Part shown: positions 58,335-64,000 of the stretch, one piece after another
Layout of the letters: each line of letters opens with the position of its first letter
How positions within the stretch are numbered: the stretch's first letter is position 1
Source: Sphingomonas swuensis
GTDB taxonomy: Bacteria > Pseudomonadota > Alphaproteobacteria > Sphingomonadales > Sphingomonadaceae
Direction of reading: 5' to 3'
Length of the DNA: 64,000 bases
Assembly: GCF_039538045.1 (NCBI RefSeq)
Contig: NZ_BAABBQ010000001.1
Coordinates: forward strand, 62,001-126,000
The notes under the pieces: generated by a model
What the model was told of the DNA's origin: nothing
Databases searched by the model: none
What the model saw: only the letters and a program-made list of their open reading frames with translations
Translations under genes and position numbers: made by a program

Positions 58335-58928
58335 CTATGCGCCCGAGCCAAGTCCCAGTCCAGACAGGATTGCATCCACTTGTCGCTCGGTTTCCGCGAG
58401 GCTGACCGAAGTATCGATGACATGGGTCGCCCGGGCCCTCTTCTCCGCGTCGGGAGTCTGGCGGGCAAGGATGTGGTCGAGCTTCTCCTGGGTCATCCCG
58501 GGCCGCGCCAGCACGCGCTGCCGCTGGACCTCGGCAGGCGCACTCACGACGATGATGGTATCGAACACCCGGTCGCCGCCGGTTTCAAACAGCAATGGGA
58601 TATCGAACAACAGCGCCGCGGCGTCTCCATGCTCGACGATGAAGCGGGTACGCTCGTGATGCACCGCCGGATGGACGATCGCTTCCAACGCGGCGAGTTC
58701 GTCAGGCTTGCCGAGCACTCCCAGGGCAAGCGCGTCCCGGTCCACCGCTCCGTTTCGAGTCGTGCCGGGAAAGCGTTGCTCGATCGCCGGGACCAGCCGT
58801 CCGCCCGGTCCCTGAAGCGTCCGCACCGCCGCGTCGGCGTCGAACACCGGAATGCCTCGCGCCGCGAACATGGCCGCGACGGTGGATTTGCCCATTCCGA
58901 TCGAGCCGGTCAGCGCGATAGTCTTCAT
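58335..58928 (-). CDS. coaE: Dephospho-CoA kinase
   Basis: 197 residues. Walker A is ALTGSIGMGKSTVAAMF; the DADAAV motif (GIPVFDADAAVRTL) binds dephospho-CoA; LLFDIPLLFETGGDRVFDTIIVVSAPAEVQRQRVLARPG holds the lid and base-binding residues. It catalyses the last step of coenzyme A synthesis. ATG 58928 overlaps the aroE stop (ATGA), so it is coupled to aroE. Confidence 0.96.
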   Translation of the reverse strand: MKTIALTGSIGMGKSTVAAMFAARGIPVFDADAAVRTLQGPGGRLVPAIEQRFPGTTRNGAVDRDALALGVLGKPDELAALEAIVHPAVHHERTRFIVEHGDAAALLFDIPLLFETGGDRVFDTIIVVSAPAEVQRQRVLARPGMTQEKLDHILARQTPDAEKRARATHVIDTSVSLAETERQVDAILSGLGLGSGA

Positions 58929-59797
58929 GCCGTCAGCAAACTCCTCAACTCGGCATCATGCTGGCGTGGGGCGGGATGCCCAAAGAACAGCTCGAAGGCG
59001 CGTGCCGCCTGGCCGACCAGCATCGCAAGCCCATCCACCGCCACCATGCCCAGCCGCCTTGCCTCCGCGAGCAGCGCGGTTTCGAGCGGATCATAGACCA
59101 TGTCGATGACCACGGTGTTGGCGGGAAAGGCATCGAGCCTGATTGCGAGCGGCGGGTGGCCCCGCATGCCAAGGCTAGTCGCGTTGATGACGATGTGGTC
59201 GTACCGCTGGGGTTCTCTTCCGCCGGAGGGCTCGGACGCGAGCGCATCGATGTGATTCGAAAAACCATAATCGGCACCCGGGCCGAACTCGTCGGAAAGG
59301 GCCGCGGCCTTGGCTTCGTCGCGGCCAAACACGGTGATCTCGGCGCCTTTGAGCTCGGCAAGGGCTGCCCGGGCCGCGCCGCCGGTTCCGATCAGGGAAA
59401 ATAACGTCGCGACGTGGTTGGCGCAGGCTATCTGCCGCGATCCGCCAAGGCGCACAGCCTCGCGTACGCCATCAACATCGGTGTTGGTGGCGACAAGCGC
59501 GCCGTCGCGGTCCGGAACGAGGCAATTGGTCGCCTTGACCAGTCGCGCTTCCTCGCTGACCCGGTCGGCCAGCGGCAGCGCTGCCTCCTTGAGCGGCATG
59601 GTGATGTTGCACCCCCGCCAGTCCGGGTCGCGCCGCCGCTCGGCCAGCAAGGCAGGGAGGTCGCGCGCGCCGACCCTGGTGGCGCGATAGTCGCCTCGAA
59701 GCCCGAGCTTTTCCAGCCAGAAACGATGGATAAGCGGCGACTTGCTCTGGCCGATAGGATCGCCGATCACTTCGGCAAAAGGCAACGGTGACGTCAC
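58925..59797 (-). CDS. aroE: Shikimate dehydrogenase
   Basis: 290 residues. The substrate site is EVIGDPIGQSKSPLIHRFWL and the catalytic Lys/Asp pair lies in CNITMPLKEAALPLAD and ATNTDVDGV; the NADP fold is FSLIGTGGAARAALAEL, then VINATSLGM and MVYDPLETALLAEAR. It reduces dehydroshikimate in aromatic amino-acid synthesis. The frame is open far upstream through maf, but homology starts at GTG 59797, which overlaps the maf stop as GTGA. Coupled both ways, to maf and coaE. Confidence 0.95.
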   Translation of the reverse strand: MTSPLPFAEVIGDPIGQSKSPLIHRFWLEKLGLRGDYRATRVGARDLPALLAERRRDPDWRGCNITMPLKEAALPLADRVSEEARLVKATNCLVPDRDGALVATNTDVDGVREAVRLGGSRQIACANHVATLFSLIGTGGAARAALAELKGAEITVFGRDEAKAAALSDEFGPGADYGFSNHIDALASEPSGGREPQRYDHIVINATSLGMRGHPPLAIRLDAFPANTVVIDMVYDPLETALLAEARRLGMVAVDGLAMLVGQAARAFELFFGHPAPRQHDAELRSLLTA

Positions 59798-60378
59798 GCC
59801 GCCAACGCTCCGTGCTCCCGCAAGGCGCCGAGCAAAGGCAGGAGCGGCATTCCGAGGATAGTGAAGTGGTCGCCCTCGATGCGCTCGAACAGTTGCACAC
59901 CGGGCCCCTCGAGCCGGAACACGCCTACGCAATAGCTCACCTCGGGCCAGTCCTCCTCGAGGTAGCGCTCGATGAAGGTCTCGCTCAGCGGCCGCACGTG
60001 CAGCAGGGCGCGGCCGGCGTGATTCCACAGCGTTGCGCCCCCCTGCACCAGTACGACGGCGCTGGTCAGCTCCATCACCTTGCCCGAGAAGAAGCGCAGA
60101 TGCTCGGCGGCGCTTTCGCGCCCCGCCGGCTTGTCGAAACGGCGTCCTTCGACACTGATGAGGCTGTCGCTTCCGACCACCAGCGCGCCCGGCCTGCGCG
60201 CGGACACCGCCGCGGCCTTGGCCTCGGCGAGGAGCGTGGCCAGCGCGCCGTCGTCTCCGTTGAACCCAACCTTGAGATCGGCCTCGTCGATGCCCGGCGC
60301 TTCGGCCGCGTAGGCGACGCCGGCGTTGGCCAGCATGGTGCCGCGGATGGGCGAAGTGGAGGCGAGCACCAGTTCCAT
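59794..60378 (-). CDS. maf: Maf-type nucleoside triphosphate pyrophosphatase
   Basis: 194 residues. The start MELVLASTSPIRGTMLANAGV is the Maf signature; VVGSDSLISVEGRRFDKPAG, ETFIERYLEEDWPEVSYCVG and EGDHFTILGMPLLPLL follow. Maf proteins hydrolyse modified or non-canonical NTPs (dTTP/UTP or m7GTP subgroups) and are linked to septation. The subgroup is not settled here. ATG 60378 has CAGGAA upstream. First gene of the leftward maf-aroE-coaE-dnaQ unit; the probable origin lies just upstream. Confidence 0.94.
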   Translation of the reverse strand: MELVLASTSPIRGTMLANAGVAYAAEAPGIDEADLKVGFNGDDGALATLLAEAKAAAVSARRPGALVVGSDSLISVEGRRFDKPAGRESAAEHLRFFSGKVMELTSAVVLVQGGATLWNHAGRALLHVRPLSETFIERYLEEDWPEVSYCVGVFRLEGPGVQLFERIEGDHFTILGMPLLPLLGALREHGALAA

Positions 60379-60671
60379 GTTCGTTCCTGTGGAAAAAGCC
60401 GGTGCCAGACCTAGCGCAGTGGCGGGGATGGACCAACCGCGCGGGTTTCGGGCTGTCGGTTGGCCATTCGCCAAGCTTCCTCTCCACAGGCCGCCAGATC
60501 ATCCACAGCCCTGTGAATGACGGGAATGATCGAGAGCGACTCGGCGGATTCCTCCTGCTGCGGCCCGCCGTGGGGCTGTTGGCAAACTGTGGAGACGGCC
60601 TTATTCCCCAGCTTCTCGCGGCCAACTGACTCCATCATCCTTTTAAGAATCTAAGAGAGAAAGAAGAGAAG
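60379..60671. other. Probable chromosomal replication origin (oriC)
   Basis: 293-bp gap between divergent maf and hemE. DnaA-box-like 9-mers (consensus TTATCCACA): TCATCCACA at 60499-60507 (1 mismatch), TGTGGAAAA at 60388-60396 (1 mismatch, reverse), CTCTCCACA at 60480-60488, TGTGAATGA at 60512-60520 and TGTGGAGAC at 60588-60596 (2 mismatches each). An AT-rich segment, CCTTTTAAGAATCTAAG, plus a purine tract (60639-60670) on the hemE side could be the unwinding element. hemE borders oriC in Caulobacter and relatives. No Caulobacter-style CtrA site (TTAA-N7-TTAA) is seen. Parts of the gap must also hold the maf and hemE promoters. Confidence 0.78.
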
Positions 60672-61721
60672 GTGGCCGACCAGACCGGGCTTTCCCCGAC
60701 CGACAAGCCGTTGCTCCGGGTCCTCCGCGGTGAGCGGCTCGACCCGCCGCCGGCGTGGATGATGCGCCAGGCCGGGCGTTACCTGCCCGAGTATCGCGCG
60801 CTCCGGGCCGAGAAGGGCGGTTTCCTCGATCTCGTCTATGACGCGGACGCCGCGGCCGAGATCACGCTCCAGCCGCTTCGCCGCTTCCCGCTCGACGGCG
60901 CGATCCTCTTCTCCGACATCCTGATCGTGCCGCACGCGCTCGGCCAGAATCTCAGCTTCGTCGCTGGCGAGGGGCCAAGGCTTGCTCCTCCGCTCAAGGA
61001 TGCCGCGCTGGAGGCCTTCCAGCCCGCGCCTGAGCGCCTCGAAGCGATCTACGAGACCGTCCGCCGGGTCCGTGCTGCTCTGGCCCCGCAGACGACCTTC
61101 CTCGGCTTTGCAGGAAGCCCCTGGACCGTCGCCACCTACATGGTCGCGGGCGAGGGCAGCCGTGAGCAGGCCGAGGCTCGCCAGCTTGCCTATCTCGACC
61201 CGCAGCGCTTCGCGGCGATCATCGGTGCGATCGAGGAAGCGACTGTCACCTACCTGATCGGCCAAGCCGATGCCGGGGTCGATGCGGTGCAGCTGTTCGA
61301 CAGCTGGTCGGGCAGCCTCGCACCCGCCGAGTTCGAGCGCTGGGTGATCGCGCCGACCGCGCGGATCGTCGACCGGGTGCGTTCGGCCCGGCCCGACCTT
61401 CCGATCATCGGCTTTCCCAAGGGCGCGGGCGGCAAGCTCGCCGCTTATGCCCGCGAGACCCGAGTCGACGCGCTCGGCCTCGACGAAACGGTCGATCCCG
61501 CCTGGGCACATGCGACCCTGCCCGAACGATTGCCGGTCCAGGGCAATCTCGATCCCTTGGCGCTGATCGCGGGCGGCGATGTGCTGGCCGAGGCGGTGCA
61601 GCGCATCCTTCGTGCCTTCGAGGGGCGGCCGCACGTCTTCAACCTTGGCCACGGAATTCAGCAGACCACGCCGATCGCCCATGTCGAACAGCTGTTCGGC
61701 CTGCTAGGCAAGGCGGCATGA
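60672..61721 (+). CDS. hemE: Uroporphyrinogen decarboxylase
   Basis: 349 residues. The start of homology LLRVLRGERLDPPPAWMMRQAGRYLPEY contains the PxWxMRQAGRYxPEY signature; ILFSDILIVPHALG carries the catalytic Asp, and GFAGSPWTVATYMVAG and FDSWSGSLAP are conserved. It converts uroporphyrinogen III to coproporphyrinogen III in haem synthesis. GTG 60672 is preceded by a GAGAAGG-rich purine tract. First gene to the right of the putative origin; it overlaps hemJ by 4 nt. Confidence 0.97.
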   Translation: MADQTGLSPTDKPLLRVLRGERLDPPPAWMMRQAGRYLPEYRALRAEKGGFLDLVYDADAAAEITLQPLRRFPLDGAILFSDILIVPHALGQNLSFVAGEGPRLAPPLKDAALEAFQPAPERLEAIYETVRRVRAALAPQTTFLGFAGSPWTVATYMVAGEGSREQAEARQLAYLDPQRFAAIIGAIEEATVTYLIGQADAGVDAVQLFDSWSGSLAPAEFERWVIAPTARIVDRVRSARPDLPIIGFPKGAGGKLAAYARETRVDALGLDETVDPAWAHATLPERLPVQGNLDPLALIAGGDVLAEAVQRILRAFEGRPHVFNLGHGIQQTTPIAHVEQLFGLLGKAA

Positions 61722-62176
61722 TCCTCGACGCCAATCTCGGATGGCTCGGCGACGCCTACCCCTGGGTCAAGGCGGCGCACCTGACCTTCGTCATCTTCTG
61801 GATTGCGGGCCTGTTCCTGCTTCCGCGCTTCTACGTCTACCACCATGCCACCGCGCCGGGCTCGGCGGAGGACCGTGCATGGATCGAGCGCGAGAGGCGC
61901 ACCCGCTCGATCATCCTGACGCCGGCCATGCTGATCGTCTGGGTGCTGGGCTTGGCGCTTGCTTTCCATCTCGGCGCCTGGGGCATGGGCTGGTTCTCGG
62001 CCAAGCTGTTCTTCGTGCTGCTTCTGACCGGCTACCAGGGCTGGCTCGGCGCTTATGGCCGCAAGCTGGCGCGAGGCGACCGTCCGCTCGAGAACCGCAC
62101 CCTGCGGATCATGAACGAAGTCCCCGGGATCATGACCGCGATCATTGTCGTTCTGGTGATCGTCAAGCCTTTCTGA
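61718..62176 (+). CDS. hemJ: Protoporphyrinogen oxidase HemJ
   Basis: 152-residue membrane protein with four helices. The pattern YPWVKAAHLTFVIFWIAGLFLLPRFYVYH, RRTRSIILTPAMLIVWVLGL, FFVLLLTGYQGWLG and RIMNEVPGIMTAIIVVLVIVKPF matches HemJ, including the conserved His (KAAH) and the Lys in SAKLFF. HemJ does the penultimate haem step in bacteria lacking HemG/HemY and carries haem b. ATGA overlap with hemE couples two haem-pathway steps. Confidence 0.95.
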   Translation: MILDANLGWLGDAYPWVKAAHLTFVIFWIAGLFLLPRFYVYHHATAPGSAEDRAWIERERRTRSIILTPAMLIVWVLGLALAFHLGAWGMGWFSAKLFFVLLLTGYQGWLGAYGRKLARGDRPLENRTLRIMNEVPGIMTAIIVVLVIVKPF

Positions 62177-62235
62177 GCTTGCGGCCGGCCACTCCGGACC
62201 CCATGTTGACTTGAACGCCGCCGAGGCATAGGCCC

Positions 62236-62275
62236 GCCGGCATACGGCCGCGCCGGCCCGTATCCCCATGCCGGT
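62236..62275 (+). promoter_or_regulatory. Structured leader hairpin upstream of rho
   Basis: ATACGGCCG (62242-62250) pairs with CGGC-C-CGTAT (62254-62263, one bulged C) around a CGC loop, enclosed by CCGGC/GCCGG (62237-62241 with 62270-62274). A possible promoter, TTGACT at 62206-62211, lies upstream. The structure sits about 65 nt before the rho ATG in a 164-nt leader. Rho genes are often autoregulated by early termination in the leader. Confidence 0.45.
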
Positions 62276-62340
62276 GCGATCGCTTCCCCAGCGATTCTTC
62301 AGTCGTCCGACTGTCCAGATCTCTCCAAATAGAGCGACCC

Positions 62341-63597
62341 ATGCATCTCAAGGACCTCAAGCAGAAGACCCCCGCCGAACTCGTCGCGCAAGCCGAGGAA
62401 ATGGGTGTCGAAGGTGCTTCCACCCTGCGCAAGCAGGATCTCCTCTTCTCGATCCTCAAGGTGCGTGCCGAGTCGGGCGCGGAGATCATGGGCTCGGGCA
62501 CGATCGAAGTGCTCAACGACGGCTTCGGCTTCCTCCGCTCGCCCGAGGCCAATTACCTTGCCGGCCCCGACGACATCTACGTCACGCCGCAGCTCGTCCG
62601 CCGCTTTCAGCTGCGCACCGGCGATACGGTCGAGGGCGAGATCCGCGCGCCCAAGGACGGCGAGCGCTATTTTGCGCTGAACCGCATCACCTCGATCAAC
62701 TTCGACGAGCCCGATGCGGTCCGTCACCGCGTCAACTTCGACAATCTCACACCGCTCTATCCGGACAGCAAGCTCAAGCTCGATACCCTCGATCCGACGA
62801 TCAAGGACAAGTCGGCGCGGGTGATCGACATCGTCGCGCCGCTCGGCAAGGGCCAGCGCGCGCTGATCGTGGCGCCGCCGCGGACCGGCAAGACCGTGCT
62901 CCTGCAGAACATCGCGCGGGCGATCACCGACAACAATCCCGAGGTCTTCCTTATCGTCCTGCTGATCGACGAGCGGCCGGAGGAAGTCACCGACATGCAG
63001 CGCTCGGTGAAGGGCGAGGTCGTCTCCTCGACCTTCGACGAGCCCGCCAGCCGCCACGTCCAGGTCGCCGAGATGGTGATCGAGAAGGCCAAGCGCCTCG
63101 TCGAGCACAAGAAGGATGTCGTCATCCTGCTCGACTCGATCACGCGCCTCGGCCGCGCCTACAACACCGTCGTTCCGAGCTCGGGCAAGGTGCTGACCGG
63201 TGGTGTCGATGCCAACGCACTGCAGCGGCCGAAGCGCTTCTTCGGCGCCGCCCGCAACATTGAGGAAGGCGGTTCGCTGTCGATCATCGCCACCGCGCTG
63301 ATCGATACCGGCTCCAAGATGGACGAGGTCATCTTCGAGGAATTCAAGGGCACCGGCAACAGCGAGATCGTGCTCGACCGCAAGGTGTCGGACAAGCGCA
63401 TCTTCCCGTCGCTCGACGTCGGCAAGAGCGGCACCCGCAAGGAGGAGCTGCTGGTCCCGCAGAACACCCTCACCAAGATGTGGGTGCTGCGCCGGATCCT
63501 CATGCAGATGGGGACGGTCGATGCGATGCAGTTCCTTCTCGACAAGATGCGCGACGCCAAGTCGAACGAGGACTTCTTCGCCTCGATGAACCAGTAG
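62341..63597 (+). CDS. rho: Transcription termination factor Rho
   Basis: 418 residues, standard size. The N-terminal [22 protein letters not shown] helix bundle and RNA-binding OSB fold ([21 protein letters not shown]) are followed by the RecA-like motor: P-loop [18 protein letters not shown]-loop region, Walker [18 protein letters not shown] and the R-loop/secondary RNA site [27 protein letters not shown]. It translocates along untranslated RNA and ends transcription. ATG 62341 is the family start; Shine-Dalgarno weak. It follows hemJ after a 164-nt leader. Confidence 0.98.
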   Translation: MHLKDLKQKTPAELVAQAEEMGVEGASTLRKQDLLFSILKVRAESGAEIMGSGTIEVLNDGFGFLRSPEANYLAGPDDIYVTPQLVRRFQLRTGDTVEGEIRAPKDGERYFALNRITSINFDEPDAVRHRVNFDNLTPLYPDSKLKLDTLDPTIKDKSARVIDIVAPLGKGQRALIVAPPRTGKTVLLQNIARAITDNNPEVFLIVLLIDERPEEVTDMQRSVKGEVVSSTFDEPASRHVQVAEMVIEKAKRLVEHKKDVVILLDSITRLGRAYNTVVPSSGKVLTGGVDANALQRPKRFFGAARNIEEGGSLSIIATALIDTGSKMDEVIFEEFKGTGNSEIVLDRKVSDKRIFPSLDVGKSGTRKEELLVPQNTLTKMWVLRRILMQMGTVDAMQFLLDKMRDAKSNEDFFASMNQ

Positions 63598-63699
63598 CGG
63601 CAAGGGTGGGCGGAACCGACAGCCGGTCTTCCGCTTTCCTTTCCGCACCGGGACGTGCGCCCGGAGTAGCGCGTCCCACTTACACCCCAACCCAGCGGG

Positions 63700-63719
63700 A
63701 TTCCCGCTCTTGCGGGAAT
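63700..63719. repeat. Short hairpin repeat downstream of rho
   Basis: ATTCCCGC-TCTT-GCGGGAAT, a perfect 8-bp stem with a tetraloop, 100 nt after the rho stop and 16 nt before the next ATG. The sequence type (CGGGATTCCCGC...GCGGGAATG) resembles short dispersed intergenic hairpins of sphingomonads. No U-run follows. It may end rho transcription or shape the leader of the next gene. Confidence 0.5.
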
Positions 63720-63735
63720 GTCGAAGGTTGATTGA

Positions 63736-64000
63736 ATGCTTGAGCTGATCACGACCACCCTTGCCTCGGCCGCGGCCGGCTTCGGCGGCCCCGCCGATAT
63801 CTGGGCCTCGATCGTCAAGGATTTCAGCAACATCACCGAGCCGGCGGCATTCTCGGCTTTCCTTCAGGTGCTGATGATCGACCTCGTCCTTGCGGGCGAC
63901 AACGCGATCGTGGTCGGCGCGCTGGCCGCGGGCCTCCCGGCCGAGCAGCGCAAGAAGGTTATCCTGATCGGCGTCGCCGCCGCTCTCGTGCTGCGGATCC
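63736..64000 (+). CDS. TerC/YjbE-family membrane protein, 3' truncated by window edge
   Basis: First 88 residues. After MLELITTTLASAAAGFGG and a short helix (WASIVKDFSNI) comes AFLQVLMIDLVLAGDNAIVVGALAAGLPAEQRKKVILIGVAAALVLRI, with the VLAGDNAIVV motif whose Asp marks TerC-type metal exporters (manganese or tellurite-linked). The helix count and full length cannot be judged. Its ATG at 63736 follows a short palindromic hairpin; no strong Shine-Dalgarno (TTGATTGA). In some alphaproteobacteria mnmE-mnmG follows rho; here this gene comes first. Confidence 0.87.
   Translation, partial: MLELITTTLASAAAGFGGPADIWASIVKDFSNITEPAAFSAFLQVLMIDLVLAGDNAIVVGALAAGLPAEQRKKVILIGVAAALVLRI

Noticed and set aside
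58925-60625. A possible long aroE fusion protein reading through maf and the origin region
   Set aside because: The upstream part is an out-of-frame translation of maf; aroE homology begins at GTG 59797, which overlaps the maf stop in the usual coupled way.

Overview
The window is a compact, GC-rich stretch of core chromosome from an alphaproteobacterium, most likely a sphingomonad (Sphingomonadales). The pointers are the hemE-hemJ-rho block facing maf-aroE-coaE-dnaQ, the long ribosome-hibernation factor next to ptsN, a SUF operon with its own Rrf2 regulator and no ISC genes in view, and families centred on these bacteria (DUF1489, DUF1491, MmcB, UrcA, YcgN, HemJ, a bacterial CDC48-type AAA ATPase, a large TonB-dependent receptor). 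I see no prophage, insertion sequence, CRISPR array, tRNA or rRNA. No stretch over 300 bases lacks a gene.

Layout. 1-8200: end of lysA, a small exported protein, etfBA and sucC on the minus strand, dinB and carD, then two tandem DUF2807 surface proteins behind a palindromic operator, and DUF1489. 8200-18300: mgtE, a cyclophilin, a DUF418 membrane protein, a CDC48/VCP-like ATPase, an MFS transporter, a PmtA-like methyltransferase, a phospholipase D/cardiolipin synthase-like enzyme, rpoZ and an HxlR regulator. 18300-31200: the (p)ppGpp enzyme Rel, a malic enzyme, the mutS-glnD pair and a 965-residue TonB-dependent receptor. 31200-34700: infC and thrS on the minus strand, separated by an opposing small membrane-protein gene, then a gene remnant. 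34700-40500: the SUF operon sufR-sufB-(unknown exported protein)-sufC-sufD-sufS-sufT-sufA, almost every junction overlapping. 40500-50400: DUF885 lipoprotein, pyrD, gamma-glutamyltransferase, acyl-CoA ligase, gloA-gloB, a hydrolase, UrcA and small proteins. 50400-57600: a class A penicillin-binding protein, a YgjP-type metallopeptidase, YcgN, an ankyrin protein, MmcB, a cell-wall hydrolase, DUF1491, a thioesterase, ptsN and hpf. 57600-64000: dnaQ, coaE, aroE and maf leftward, hemE, hemJ, rho and a TerC-family gene rightward.

The most important non-coding feature is the 293-bp gap between maf and hemE (60379-60671). It holds a cluster of DnaA-box-like 9-mers plus an AT-rich purine tract, and transcription diverges from it on both sides; hemE is the classic alphaproteobacterial oriC neighbour, so I call it the probable chromosomal origin. 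Other signals worth reading: infC appears to start at AUA with a well-placed Shine-Dalgarno; two genes (urcA, the TonB receptor) have Shine-Dalgarno sequences inside hairpins; four convergent gene pairs share a CTAG in which both stop codons interlock; and an unrecognised exported protein is translationally coupled inside the SUF operon. I found no convincing undescribed multi-gene system; the interest is mainly in regulation and genome organisation.
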